Shown one piece after another: positions 19,001 to 27,296 of a stretch of 64,000 nt of DNA. This stretch comes from Sphingomonadaceae bacterium 3R27C6. GTDB lineage: Bacteria; Pseudomonadota; Alphaproteobacteria; Sphingomonadales; Sphingomonadaceae. The stretch spans positions 1 through 64,000 of the forward strand of contig SCNS01000006.1 in NCBI GenBank assembly GCA_005503215.1, read 5' to 3'. Within the stretch, counting starts at the first letter, position 1. Each line of letters opens with the position of its first letter. Under the pieces are notes generated by a model that worked only from the letters and a program-made list of their open reading frames with translations, had not been told where the DNA came from and searched no databases. The translations under genes were made by a program, and so were the position numbers.

Positions 19001-20307
19001 TTCAGGGCCTCGGCCGCACCCACCGCACCTACCAGTCGATGCCGCCGGTGTTCCGCCCCGTCACGACGAACTGCAAGGGCGAGCGCCGGTTCATCAGCAC
19101 GATCGCTCGCCGCCTCGACACGCTCGGCGCGCTTACGCGCGGCCAACGCCAGACGGGCGGCCAGAATCTGTTCGATCCGGCCGATAATCTCGAAAGCAGC
19201 TATGCGCGCGAAGCCCTGACCCAGTGGTATCATCTTCTCCACGCGGGCAAGCTCGCGAGCGCCACCCTGGAGAAGTTCCAGATCATCACGGGCCTGAAGC
19301 TCGTCGATGAGCATGGCACATTGCTCGACAAGCTGCCGCCTATCCAGCGTTGGCTCAACCGCATCCTCGCGCTGCGGATCGCGACCCAGAACGCGATCTT
19401 CGAGGAGTATATGGGTCTCATACAGGCCCGCGTCGACGCCGCCCGCGAAGCCGGAACGCTCGACCTCGGCGTCGAAGCGATCCGGGCTGAGCGTATCATC
19501 CAGATCTCGGAGCGGGAGCTCAGGAAAGACCCGGTATCCGGCGCAGAAACGCGGCTGCTCCGTCTCGAGCTTCATCTGAAGCCGCACGTCACCGGATGGG
19601 CGCGCCTTGACAAGATCTGGGGCAGCACCGGCGACGTCCAATATCTCCGCAACAGCCGTTCGGGACGCGTCGCCCTTTGCGTTCCGTCCTGGTCGATCAC
19701 CGACGACGAGGGACGCCCCGTCAAGATGCTGGAGCTTGTCCGGCCGACCGGTTCCAATCGCATCCAACTCGCGGAGCTTTGGCACACATTCTGGAAGGAA
19801 ATCGATCGCGAAAGCTTCAAGACCTTGTGGGAAGCGGAAGTGTCCGAAGCGCTCGACAAGGTCGACGTTCAAGCGATCAGCGTTGCGACCGGCCTCCTTC
19901 TGCCTGTCTGGAACAAGCTTCCGCAAGACGACGTTCGCGTCTGGCGGATCGATGACGCCGCGGGAACCTCGATACTCGGGCGCATCGTGATGCCCGCGGC
20001 GCTCGAGAAACTGGAATCCGCCTTTGGTCTTGAGTCGTCGATCAAGCTTACGCCCGATGAACTGATCAAGGCGGCGCGGAGCGGCGACGGCGCACTTATC
20101 CCGGGGCTCTATGGCGCACGCCTCGTATCCACGTTCGTGAACAGCAGCCGGCGCCTCGAAGTCCGGGATTTCCAGCCGCAGGATCGTGCATGGCTCAAGG
20201 TGCACGGCGCGTTCAGTGAGGTGATCCAGTACAGGACGCGGCTCTTCCTGCCGGTCGAAAAGGCGGGCGACATCCTCGCGGCGATCATCGCCGAGCGGCC
20301 GCGGTAA
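16012..20307 (+). CDS. Strawberry-notch-type helicase fused to a DNA methylase domain
   Basis: A 1431-residue protein. Domain 1 (about residues 100-330) is a class I SAM methyltransferase: VLEPSAGTGMLAAHA is motif I and INPPFSR the NPPF catalytic motif of amino-methylases. Domain 2 is an SF2-like Strawberry-notch ATPase with GDGTGVGKGRE (about residue 490) and FDESHSMGN (DEAH-like, about 598). The SNO C-terminal domain has GGTGRSYHADRG and QGLGRTHRTYQ (about 997). Related proteins are widespread on phages and plasmids and are thought to remodel and modify DNA during replication or transfer. The start at 16012 is set by AGGAG. The 20307 stop is 23 bases before the next gene. Confidence 0.85.
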   Translation: MNLPLLQIAETPDAQSREKAERLHGVARALRDRLAVPQSVTRSLLKRLMTEAFGGSDADGRWSMRDAYDALEAAQASDTLVSDDDPNPGGAPEEDFADILAFEKALPTQTYRSEHQVDMQQFSTPAALSWLAARAAAITADDHVLEPSAGTGMLAAHAIAAGASVSLNERDPCRAALLSLVTECEVTTHDAEFINDRLPSDVRPTVVLINPPFSRSEGRGQDRHAGARHLRSALLRLADGGRCVAIMSPAFAHDASGASGYVSVAEIARPRVEITILGRPYVKHGTGIAVRLIVFDKGWIGQTERHTVDTIEAALPIVLAVPARLDPSDEPPPASPAVIPMRPALKPSSSSLFSNLAGPRIIAPSRIAATDDPARPLAYSVRDAPLPVGDPVGIYAPWRLARIDIPGAKPHPDNLVESLAMASVLPPIPQYRPLFQKRASEALSDAQLEAIIYAGDAFSRDLPGRFVTNAAGDLLIEDPKGRAYRMGFFIGDGTGVGKGREGAAIIRDQWNGGNQRAIWISKGATLLEDARRDWSALGGLPIDVQPLDAFPLGQPIGMSSGILFLTYATLRSQRHDQCSRLQQILEWTGSEFEGVILFDESHSMGNAAGTKDEYRQAKGSEQGLAGVRLQNALPRARVVYESATGATKPGNLSYASRLGLWGPGTAFSNRDGFLAAMTDGGIAAMEIVARDLKSMGLYTARALSFAGVEYDPLEHRLTPDQVDIYDAYADAWAIVHQHLDEVLMASNIVDRVSGQTMNAQAKGSALSRFESAKQRFFSQVLIAMKMPTVVRAIEDELAAGHVAVVQLTSTAEAILGRRLADLSPDERANLSIDVSPLDTLIDYLKTAFPTRQMRAFRATDGSMRSEPMLDDDGNAVVCQEAVAARDELIERLCSMPPVPAALDFLLAHFGTDMVAEVTGRSRRIVVDGQGRQKVERRTSSSNIAETDAFMSGRKPILVFSEAGGTGRSYHADRGCPTAHKRRIHFLLEPGWRADIAIQGLGRTHRTYQSMPPVFRPVTTNCKGERRFISTIARRLDTLGALTRGQRQTGGQNLFDPADNLESSYAREALTQWYHLLHAGKLASATLEKFQIITGLKLVDEHGTLLDKLPPIQRWLNRILALRIATQNAIFEEYMGLIQARVDAAREAGTLDLGVEAIRAERIIQISERELRKDPVSGAETRLLRLELHLKPHVTGWARLDKIWGSTGDVQYLRNSRSGRVALCVPSWSITDDEGRPVKMLELVRPTGSNRIQLAELWHTFWKEIDRESFKTLWEAEVSEALDKVDVQAISVATGLLLPVWNKLPQDDVRVWRIDDAAGTSILGRIVMPAALEKLESAFGLESSIKLTPDELIKAARSGDGALIPGLYGARLVSTFVNSSRRLEVRDFQPQDRAWLKVHGAFSEVIQYRTRLFLPVEKAGDILAAIIAERPR

Positions 20308-20330
20308 GTCCAAAATCGAAGGAGAATGTC

Positions 20331-20645
20331 ATGTCTGCCTCCTATCCCCTGGTCGACCAGGACTTTGTCGACAGCTTCAATACGGCTCTCACTGCGCTCG
20401 GGAGCGCGGCCAACATTGCCGTCACGACGTTGCCGACCGACGGCACGGTATTCGAACTCCGGGACGACGAGAGCGATTTCCTGATCCTCGTCCCGTCGAA
20501 CGCTTCGCCCGAAATCGTCAGTCTGACCTATCGCCTGTACGAAATGGGCGTCCAGCGCGGGCGGCGAGCCGGCGAAGCGCTCGCATGGTCCAAGCTGCGC
20601 AGCCTGATCGGGGCTGCCGAATGCGGCCCCCGGTCACCGCCGTAG
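20331..20645 (+). CDS. Small acidic protein of unknown function
   Basis: A 104-residue protein with a good ribosome-binding site (AAGGAG at 20318-20323). The sequence has no motif I recognise; it is acidic in the middle (FELRDDESDFLILVPSNASP) and basic near the end. It follows the SNO gene closely and is probably co-transcribed with it. Confidence 0.6.
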   Translation: MSASYPLVDQDFVDSFNTALTALGSAANIAVTTLPTDGTVFELRDDESDFLILVPSNASPEIVSLTYRLYEMGVQRGRRAGEALAWSKLRSLIGAAECGPRSPP

Positions 20646-20673
20646 TTCGCGCACCGGACCGATTTCGCAGGCC

Positions 20674-20747
20674 AAGGGAGGGAAGGGGGGAGGTGCGGGC
20701 GTGGCGTTGGAATGGTCCGCGTCGCCCCCGAACCGATGGAGTTTCCC
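20674..20747 (+). promoter_or_regulatory. Polypurine-hairpin element, copy 4
   Basis: The purine tract AAGGGAGGGAAGGGGGGAGG (20674-20693) is followed by a stem GGGCG (20697-20701) / CGCCC (20723-20727), with an inner GCG/CGC pair separated by a small internal loop. The apical loop contains GGAATGG. A GGAG site precedes ATG 20748. Confidence 0.5.
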
Positions 20748-21716
20748 ATGACAGACCGTGCATCCGCGACAATCCAGATCGGCGGCGCGATCAGGAGCGA
20801 GCTGATCGAGCCGTTGATAGACGCCATAGCGGGCGATCATGGCATGCTTGACTGGGTTGGAACCGCCGTCGACGCGTCGCACATCGTCGACGGCGCAACC
20901 CTCTAAATCTGCGCGCATGGCCTGATCGGCGGACAGTTCGATCATCTCGAGGATTTCTGCAACCACCACGGCATTCCCTATGTTCGCAATTCGGATGGGT
21001 GTGCCGGCGCATTCAGCGCCCAGCGTGCAGTCCATACTGGCGATGGCGAACCGCTTTGTTTCGATACCAATGGGTCAGACCATGTTCTCATGAGCCGGGC
21101 CGAGTTGACCGGGCTCGGGTCGATCGCCGCGGCCAACGCCTGGTTCGAAGCGGCGGCGTTCGTTCCGCCGCCGTTTTCGATCGTTTCTCCGCCGGACGCT
21201 CAGGAGCCTTGGATCGACCGTGCCGGCCATCCGCTCGGCGACTGGAAATATGAAGTCACGAACGACGACACGCGCCTCGGCTATCTGGACTGGATTGCGG
21301 CGCGGGAAGCGGGCGAGGCGGGTGCTACGATGCCCCGGGCGGAAGCTGCTGTCCCGGACATCCCGCAACTCTATCTGCACCTCTATCACGGCCGCAAGGA
21401 TCCCGACGAAAACCTCGAAGACTGGGGCAGCGAGGGACCCGTGATCGGGCCGCTCGCTTATGTCCACACCACCTATATGTGCGACGTCAAATTCGCCGCC
21501 GCTCCCGAGGTCATGGACCGCTTCTTCCCGGCCGTCATGGCCGATTGGCGGGCACGGGGGCTGTCGAACGTGGCTGGCCCTCTGTGCGATTGGCGCCTGA
21601 CCATCTTCAATGACTATGTCGAACATGACGGCATCTACTACGGCGACTGGACGGTGTTCGCTGCCACGCCCGGCGAACTGCAGGAGCGGTATGCCAAGAC
21701 GGCGGAGCCCGCGTGA
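20748..21716 (+). pseudogene. Unknown gene interrupted by an in-frame TAA
   Basis: The frame starting at ATG 20748 reads 52 codons, meets TAA at 20904-20906, and continues open in the same frame to 21716 for another 270 codons. Protein-like sequence continues immediately after the stop (HGLIGGQFDHLEDFCNHHGI and onward), so this looks like one about 322-residue protein split by a nonsense change. The downstream part alone could be made by re-initiation, for example at ATG 21090 (208 residues; ENLEDWGSEGPVIGPLAYVH). No known domain. The stop overlaps the next gene's start, suggesting the locus was functional recently. Confidence 0.6.
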
Positions 21717-21991
21717 TGGCGCATATCGTCAAGGGCGAAGCCTTCTGCCAGAAGCCCGGCTGCCACAGATCCTGGCCGCGCGATCCGGTGTTGGAGGTCG
21801 CATGCCCCGACTGCCGCGCGCGCGTCGGTGTCGGCTGTCGCCGCCCGAGCGGGCACAGCGGACCCTTCGTCGAACTCCACGTCGCGCGCGACATATTGGC
21901 GGACCGCGAAGGCAGATATGGAGCCTGCCCGCTGGGGCTCTGCGGTCTCGATCGCTCTTCACCTCAACTGGGCCTGCCGCTGTTCGATTGA
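21713..21991 (+). CDS. Small zinc-finger protein with C-terminal clamp-like motif
   Basis: A 92-residue protein. CQKPGC at the N-terminus and VACPDCRARVGVGCRRPSGH ... ELHVARD match the phage-type DNA-binding zinc finger (CPxC ... C ... H ... R). The C-terminus, PQLGLPLFD, resembles the hexapeptide form of the bacterial sliding-clamp-binding motif (compare QLSLPL of Hda). The GTG at 21713 and ATG at 21716 both overlap the preceding stop. The role is unknown; DNA binding near replication forks is a reasonable inference. Confidence 0.65.
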   Translation: MMAHIVKGEAFCQKPGCHRSWPRDPVLEVACPDCRARVGVGCRRPSGHSGPFVELHVARDILADREGRYGACPLGLCGLDRSSPQLGLPLFD

Positions 21992-22025
21992 ACGGACAGC
22001 GCCCTATATTCGGGGAGTCAGTATC

Positions 22026-22670
22026 ATGCCGACGATCATCCCGGTCACTGTCTATCAATTCGATGAACTGGGCGATGACGCCCGGGAAATCGCCCGTTCG
22101 TGGTATCGTGAAAAGGCATTCGACTATGATTGGTACGATTCCGCCTTCAACGATTTCGAGACGATCTGTGATATCCTCGGGATCGACCTTTGGACCAACC
22201 AGGGTTCCTTGGTCGGAGGCGGGCGTCGCAGTGCACCCCAGATCTTTTTCACCGGCTTTTGCAGTCAGGGCGATGGTGCCTGTTTTACGGGAAGCTACGC
22301 CTATCGAGTTGGGGCATCCAGAGCGATCCGCGCCCATGCGCCGCAAGACGGCGAACTTCACCGCATTGCGGACGCACTCCGCGATGTGCAGCGCCAGCAC
22401 TTCTATCAGCTCCGCGCCTGCATTTGCCACCGCGGGCGCTATTGTCACGAATACAGCATGGAGATTTCGGTCGAGCGCGACCGGCTGGACTATAGCGACT
22501 TTTCCGAGAGCGCCGAGGAAACCATTATCGATGCTCTGCGCGACCTCGCCCGCTGGCTTTATCGCCAGCTCGAGAAGGAATTCGAATATCTGACGTCCGA
22601 GCCGGCCGTCGACGAGGCATTGACCGCAAACGGCTACACCTTCCTGGAGAACGGCAAGCGGTTCCACTGA
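22026..22670 (+). CDS. Phage/plasmid antitoxin-like conserved protein
   Basis: A 214-residue protein whose pattern VYQFDELGDDAREIARSWYR, then FTGFCSQGDGACFTGSYAYR and LYRQLEKEFEYLTSEPAVDEA matches a family found in many phages and plasmids. That family is often labelled antitoxin of a toxin-antitoxin stability system, although the biochemical function is not established. Several Cys/His residues near CICHRGRYCHEY may bind metal. No separate toxin gene is adjacent, so the antitoxin label should be treated as a family name only. Confidence 0.65.
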   Translation: MPTIIPVTVYQFDELGDDAREIARSWYREKAFDYDWYDSAFNDFETICDILGIDLWTNQGSLVGGGRRSAPQIFFTGFCSQGDGACFTGSYAYRVGASRAIRAHAPQDGELHRIADALRDVQRQHFYQLRACICHRGRYCHEYSMEISVERDRLDYSDFSESAEETIIDALRDLARWLYRQLEKEFEYLTSEPAVDEALTANGYTFLENGKRFH

Positions 22671-22713
22671 CCGCTCCCATATTCTCCGATCTCACCGACC
22701 GATAGCCGCCGTT

Positions 22714-22736
22714 CCGATCGCTCCCGCAGCGATCGG
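22714..22736 (+). promoter_or_regulatory. Perfect 9-bp hairpin upstream of the N6-methylase
   Basis: CCGATCGCT (22714-22722), loop CCCGC, AGCGATCGG (22728-22736). There is no T-run, so it is not a simple terminator. It occupies the same position relative to a start codon as the hairpins of the polypurine elements but lacks the purine tract. Confidence 0.5.
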
Positions 22737-22776
22737 CTCGATGCCGGCTGTCCGCGGTTCACCAAGGATAATCGGC

Positions 22777-23577
22777 ATGACGACGCATGGCGCCCACATA
22801 AAGGCGATATGCAAGCTGCTGCGCGGCTTTGCCTATCGCGAGGATCTTCACCGTCTCTTCTCGGACTGCATGGAAGCGACCGCGATCGCGATTTCGAATA
22901 GCGTCGATCTCGCGAATCGCGAAAGGCGCGAGGCTCGTTATCTCGAAATCGTCGGTCGTTACGGCCGCGAAATTATCGACGCCTTTCCCAAGGTGCTCGG
23001 CGAAATCGTCATGGCGTTTGAAACCGAGCCCGGGGACGTGCTTGGCGCGGTCTATGCCGAACTCGAACTCCGCAGCAAGGACAAAGGGCAGTATTTCACA
23101 CCTTACACGGTGTGCCAGTTCATGGCCGGGGTCACGCTCATCAGCCGCGAGAGCACCGAAGAGATTATCGCGCGCAACGGGTTCGCCCGCGCGATGGAGC
23201 CTGCCTGCGGTTCGGGGGCGATGGTCATCGCGCTCGCCGAGGCGATGCGATCCGAAGGCATAAACTATCAGCGCCATCTCCATGTCACCGCGGTCGATAT
23301 CGATCCCCGCGCCGTGCATATGGCCTATATTCAGTTCTCGCTGCTGCACATACCGGCCGTCGTCATACACGGAAATTCCCTGTCGATGGAAATGCACGAC
23401 AGCTGGTTCACGCCGGCCCATATTATCGGCGGCTGGTCCGCGAAGCTCGCCCGCCGCGAAGCGGAGCAGGCAGCCTCGGCCCTTCTCGAGGAAATGCCGC
23501 CGCGTGATCCGATCAGACCGCCCAAGCCCGCTCCTGCGCCAGCGAGTAGCGAGCCCCGCCAATTGAGTTTGTTCTAG
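22777..23577 (+). CDS. HsdM-like N6-methylase family protein with C-terminal QLSLF
   Basis: A 266-residue protein of the N6-adenine methylase family. KGQYFTPYTV (about residue 103) is the HsdM-type adapter motif and MEPACGSGAMVIALAEAM the SAM-binding motif I, followed by VDIDPRAVHMA. The expected NPPY/NPPF catalytic motif is not found; at its place the sequence reads VIHGNSLSMEMHDSW, so activity is uncertain. The last residues, PRQLSLF, are an exact match to the pentapeptide sliding-clamp-binding consensus QL[SD]LF. I chose ATG 22777 because the frame before it has no ribosome-binding site. Confidence 0.75.
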   Translation: MTTHGAHIKAICKLLRGFAYREDLHRLFSDCMEATAIAISNSVDLANRERREARYLEIVGRYGREIIDAFPKVLGEIVMAFETEPGDVLGAVYAELELRSKDKGQYFTPYTVCQFMAGVTLISRESTEEIIARNGFARAMEPACGSGAMVIALAEAMRSEGINYQRHLHVTAVDIDPRAVHMAYIQFSLLHIPAVVIHGNSLSMEMHDSWFTPAHIIGGWSAKLARREAEQAASALLEEMPPRDPIRPPKPAPAPASSEPRQLSLF

Positions 23578-23627
23578 CGGCAAACGCCTCTGGCGCCACG
23601 AACTCACCACAAGCCGATGCGCCTCGT

Positions 23628-23645
23628 CCGGCCACCGAAGGCCGG
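23628..23645 (+). promoter_or_regulatory. Short perfect hairpin upstream of the HTH gene
   Basis: CCGGCC (23628-23633), loop ACCGAA, GGCCGG (23640-23645), about 40 bases before the start of the next gene. No T-run follows. Possibly a relative of the other leader hairpins. Confidence 0.4.
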
Positions 23646-23683
23646 TCGCAGCGGAGCATTGGCGCCCACCCTGGAGACGCCCG

Positions 23684-24514
23684 ATGCAAATCCATATCCA
23701 GCCCTCCGAGAGTCTTCGGTCCCTTCTCGACCGCAATCCGACCGCAGGAGTCCCCAAGCGCGGCGCGCGCCGTTTCTGGACGACCCGCGAAGAAAAGCTG
23801 CTTCGCGAATATTATCCGCAGGGCGGCGTCGGCGCCAGCCTGGTCCATTTGCCAGGGCGCAGCGCTGCGGCGATCTACAATCACGCAGCCGTGCTCGATC
23901 TCCAGGCACCGGCGACGCAGAAACAGGACTTGCGCCGGCAGCGCTGGAAAAGTTCCGAGCAGATCGACGCCGTCATCCGGCGGATCTATCAGCGAACGCC
24001 GGGCAAGGGCGACATAAAGGATCTTGCTTTCGCTGTCGGCCGCCCCCGCTGGTGGGTGACGAAGCGCGCCACCAGGCTTGGCCTCGTAACGCCGCGCTTC
24101 AAGGAGCCCGCCTGGACCGACGTCGAACGCGACATCGTGCGCGACAATTTCCACCGATCGCCGAAGTCCATCCAGCGGATGCTGAAACGCGCCGGTTATG
24201 AACGCACCGAAACGGCGATCATGGTGATGGGCAAGCGCCTCGGCGCGACGCGCGAGGATCCGCTTCATTTGACCGCGCGCGGCCTCGCTGATTTGATGGG
24301 CGTCGATCCCACGACTGTCGCCGGATGGATCAGCCGCGGACTCCTTAAGGCAAAGCGCCGCGGCACGGGTCGCTGTAGCGCCCAAGGCGGCGACCAGCAC
24401 CGGATTCACCTTCGTGACGTCCGGTCCTTCATTATCGACAATGCTGCGACGGTCGATATCCGCAAGGTGGACAAGTTCTGGTTCATCGACCTCGTGGCGC
24501 ACGGTCACAAGTGA
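23684..24514 (+). CDS. Multi-HTH DNA-binding protein
   Basis: A 276-residue protein with three Myb/SANT-like or GcrA-like helical units: RRFWTTREEKLLREYYPQGG (about residue 28), a second with ISAV-type spacing around residue 90-150 (PAWTDVERDIVRDNFHRSPK), and a third MerR-like helix-turn-helix near the C-terminus (LTARGLADLMGVDPTTVAGW). It looks like a DNA-binding protein or regulator of the accessory genes. The next gene begins within 20 bases of its stop. Function otherwise unknown. Confidence 0.6.
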   Translation: MQIHIQPSESLRSLLDRNPTAGVPKRGARRFWTTREEKLLREYYPQGGVGASLVHLPGRSAAAIYNHAAVLDLQAPATQKQDLRRQRWKSSEQIDAVIRRIYQRTPGKGDIKDLAFAVGRPRWWVTKRATRLGLVTPRFKEPAWTDVERDIVRDNFHRSPKSIQRMLKRAGYERTETAIMVMGKRLGATREDPLHLTARGLADLMGVDPTTVAGWISRGLLKAKRRGTGRCSAQGGDQHRIHLRDVRSFIIDNAATVDIRKVDKFWFIDLVAHGHK

Positions 24515-24529
24515 TCATTGGTCCCCGCC

Positions 24530-25540
24530 ATGTCGATCGAGATCATCGTCGGCCTTCCGCATCTCTCGGAAGGACCACTCCTCAAACGCGCCCGCGCGAT
24601 GGGCGTGCCGGTGCTCATTTCGGCCAACAGCCTTTCGCGCTGGAAACCGCGAGATGGCTGGCGCGAATGGGCTGGATGGCGCCTCGGGACGCTCGCCAAT
24701 GCCCGGGGTCTTCGCAGCCTCGACCTCGATTCCGGGGGCTTCTCGGCGATGGTTCGGTACAACTGCATACCTTGGAGCGTCGACGACTATATGGCGCTCG
24801 CGGCGAGCTTTCCGTTCCGGCGCTTCGCCAGCCTCGACTATTGCACGGAAGCGGCGATCGCCGCGGACCGCGAAGAGGTCCTCGATCGTATCGCCCGCAC
24901 CGTCCGCCTCAACATCGAATGCCATACCCGCGCCGTTGACCATGGAATCATCTCGGCGTTCATGCCGGTGATCCAGGGCCGCCTTCCTGAGGATTATCTT
25001 CGAACGCTCGACGGCATTGCCCATCTTCTTCGACCCGGCATGGTGATCGGCGTCGGATCGACCTGCCGCCGGCCGATCCACGGGCGCGAGGGCCTGATCG
25101 CGGTCTATGACTGCCTCGATCGAAATCTGCCGTCATGGGTCAGGCTCCATGGCTTCGGAAACAAGGGGAGGGCGCTATCCTACCTCGCTGCCTTCGGCGA
25201 TCGAATAGCGAGCATCGATAGTTCAGCTTACGGGGTTTCAGCGAGACAGGAAGCGCTCCACAACGGTCGGCCGAAGACCGACCTCTTGGTCGCCGACCAT
25301 ATGACGCGCTGGATCGAACGGCAAAGCGCGCGCCTTTCGGAGGCTCGGCGATTTGTTCAGTCCGAGTTCGACCTGCCGAACCTTCCGCCGCGCGCTAATG
25401 TCGATCCCTGGGAAGTAGCGATCGCTACGGCTCGCGAAGAAATCAGGGCGCTGATCGGGGAGGGCGAGATCGATCATGATGCCATGACAGCTGGTTGGAT
25501 CGAGCAGTGGGCCGCGGACATCTATAATTCCGCAGGCTGA
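24530..25540 (+). CDS. DpdA-like (TGT-fold) deazapurine DNA-modification protein
   Basis: A 336-residue protein resembling the small DpdA-type proteins of phages and plasmids, which share the tRNA-guanine transglycosylase fold and insert 7-deazaguanine bases into DNA. The strongest sign is LDLDSGGFSAM (about residue 65), matching the DSGGFQ motif around the catalytic Asp of TGT. Others are GVGSTCRRP, VRLHGFGNKG and the SIDSSAYG segment, corresponding to barrel strands in TGT. No preQ0-biosynthesis genes (folE, queD, queE) are in the window, so the base would have to come from the host queuosine pathway. ATG 24530 is the likeliest start. Confidence 0.6.
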   Translation: MSIEIIVGLPHLSEGPLLKRARAMGVPVLISANSLSRWKPRDGWREWAGWRLGTLANARGLRSLDLDSGGFSAMVRYNCIPWSVDDYMALAASFPFRRFASLDYCTEAAIAADREEVLDRIARTVRLNIECHTRAVDHGIISAFMPVIQGRLPEDYLRTLDGIAHLLRPGMVIGVGSTCRRPIHGREGLIAVYDCLDRNLPSWVRLHGFGNKGRALSYLAAFGDRIASIDSSAYGVSARQEALHNGRPKTDLLVADHMTRWIERQSARLSEARRFVQSEFDLPNLPPRANVDPWEVAIATAREEIRALIGEGEIDHDAMTAGWIEQWAADIYNSAG

Positions 25541-25822
25541 CGAACATTGCGAAGCGCCTGGTCCCAATCGTAGGCGTTCACAAACCGCTGGCGGATCGGA
25601 CCGTCATCTCGATGAATCTGGCGCTGAGAGCCTATCAGCCGAGCCGGATAAATCCCAATATTCGTCCAATTCCGAGACCGTGGGGCTCCTCGTCGTGCTC
25701 CAGACTTTGATCGCCAGGAGCATCAAGCGCTTCCCGCTGTCATCGTCCGATGCAACGCTTGGCTCATATACGACAGGCAGGTTCATCCCGGGCCTTCCAA
25801 TCAGGGCGCTTCGATCCCTCAT
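25522..25822 (-). pseudogene. Decayed gene, minus strand
   Basis: The region between the DpdA-like gene and copy 5 of the polypurine element (25541-26094) holds no intact gene. On the minus strand two frames look protein-like in succession: 25822 to about 25700 (GMNLPVVYEPSVASDDDSGK) and then, after an apparent frameshift, about 25700 to the TAG at 25522 (TNIGIYPARLIGSQRQIH, then GPIRQRFVNAYDWDQALR). This suggests a broken gene of unknown family. From 25823 to 26013 I see nothing. Confidence 0.35.
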
Positions 25823-26013
25823 TCCTGAAAGCGATCAATAGACCGGCACGTCTCGCAGGTCTGAGACGCCAGATAACCCCCTACGCCCCGAACGCGCAAG
25901 CTTTCCCTGCTCCAAGCATCCTACCGTCGACAGCAACGACGCATGAGAAAACCCCTGAAATCCGGGATCCGACGACCCATCGCCGACACCTTATCGACGG
26001 AATGCTCGATTGA

Positions 26014-26087
26014 GGAGGGAAGGGGGTGGGGATGGCTGCGCCGGGAAGCCGAATGGCGGCCGGCGCAGTCTTTCACCCATCAAGGAG
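26014..26087 (+). promoter_or_regulatory. Polypurine-hairpin element, copy 5
   Basis: GGAGGGAAGGGGGTGGGG starts at 26014. A perfect 9-bp stem follows: CTGCGCCGG (26036-26044) with CCGGCGCAG (26060-26068). The loop carries GAATGG (26051-26056) within a small inner GCC/GGC pair. AAGGAG (26082-26087) precedes ATG 26095. This is the cleanest copy. Confidence 0.65.
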
Positions 26088-26094
26088 AGCCGCC

Positions 26095-27288
26095 ATGGCG
26101 ACGCTTGCAACCACGTCCGATCAATCCGTCAACGGCGCTTATCGCGTCGACATCTCCCGCGGCCACAATGTTGGGCGCGTGTCTTCCGAATGGTTCTCGC
26201 GCCCCGACGACGAGCGCTATCTCTCGCTGACCGATCTTTATGCCGCCGTTCACGCTCGCGCCAGCCGTGCGACCACGCGCGTCGTCGACAGCAAGGAAAT
26301 CCGCGTCGAAGCGCGCAGCGACAGTCCCGAACGCCTCTCGCTGATCGTTCCGGGGGAAGAAGACTTCGTCGCACCGACCAACTGGTCGTTCGGCCAGCTT
26401 TGCAGCCTGGTCCGGACGCCTGCCGCCTATCTGCGCGAATTGCCCGCTGCCCTGGCCGGCATCAACCTCCAGCACGGGCTGATCGCGCACCGGGCCGAAC
26501 AGGTCAAACTCTACCAGGCCCATGATGGCCGAACCGAGCTGCGGGCTGCGACCGGTCCCGATTATGGCCGGATTTTCGACCATGAGCTCGTTTCGGCGGT
26601 CATGAAGATCGCCGGCGACGGTGTCGGCGAGACCCGATGGAAAGTCCCGGGCGTGCTCGACTGGTCGAGCATGTATTATAATCCCTATGTCGACGTCAGC
26701 CGGGACACGACGACGCTCTATGCGTCCGACCGCGACGTCTTCCTGTTCCTCGTCGACGACACCCACCCGATCGAGGCGGGCAAGCTTCCGAACGGCGAGC
26801 CCGATCTCTATTTCCGCGGCTTCTACTGCTGGAATTCCGAGGTCGGCGCCAAGACGCTCGGCATGGCGACCTTCTATCTCCGCGCCGTCTGCATGAACCG
26901 CAACCTCTGGGGCGTCGAGAATTTCGAGGAGGTGAAGATCCGCCACTCGAAGTTCGCGGCCAATCGCTTCGCCCACGAAGCCGCGCCCGCCCTCGAGCAC
27001 TTCGCGGAATCCTCGCCGCAGCATTTCATCAGCGGCATCAAGGCCGCGCGTGAGCGCGTCGTTGCCCGCAATGACGAGGATCGCGAAAGCTTCCTGCGCA
27101 AACGCGACTTCTCCAAGGCCGAGGCGGCGAAGATCGTCGCGACGGTGCTCAACGAGGAAGGCCGCCCGCCCGAGAGCATCTACGACTTCGTCCAGGGCAT
27201 CACTGCCTTTGCGCGGACCAAGGCCAACCAGGACAATCGCCTCGATATCGAGGGCAAGGCTCGCAAGCTGCTCCAGTCCGTCCGCTGA
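26095..27288 (+). CDS. DUF932 (phage/plasmid-like) protein
   Basis: A 397-residue DUF932 family protein. Recognisable segments are LIVPGEEDFVAPTNWSFGQL near residue 80, the central VPGVLDWSSMYYNPYVDVSR, DVFLFLVDDTHPIEAG and FRGFYCWNSEVGAKTLGMAT. These proteins are common on plasmids, phages and ICEs; their molecular role is unknown, though association with replication or recombination has been proposed. The gene is long, well started (AAGGAG) and ends just before a terminator-like hairpin. Confidence 0.82.
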   Translation: MATLATTSDQSVNGAYRVDISRGHNVGRVSSEWFSRPDDERYLSLTDLYAAVHARASRATTRVVDSKEIRVEARSDSPERLSLIVPGEEDFVAPTNWSFGQLCSLVRTPAAYLRELPAALAGINLQHGLIAHRAEQVKLYQAHDGRTELRAATGPDYGRIFDHELVSAVMKIAGDGVGETRWKVPGVLDWSSMYYNPYVDVSRDTTTLYASDRDVFLFLVDDTHPIEAGKLPNGEPDLYFRGFYCWNSEVGAKTLGMATFYLRAVCMNRNLWGVENFEEVKIRHSKFAANRFAHEAAPALEHFAESSPQHFISGIKAARERVVARNDEDRESFLRKRDFSKAEAAKIVATVLNEEGRPPESIYDFVQGITAFARTKANQDNRLDIEGKARKLLQSVR

Positions 27289-27296
27289 CATCCATC

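Noticed and set aside
18502..20313. Antisense reading frame opposite the SNO helicase
   Set aside because: Shadow of the SNO gene; no motifs and no promoter-like context.
20904..20906. Programmed recoding at the TAA
   Set aside because: TAA is the least leaky stop, and no stem-loop or special context follows. A nonsense mutation or re-initiation is simpler, so recoding is not claimed.
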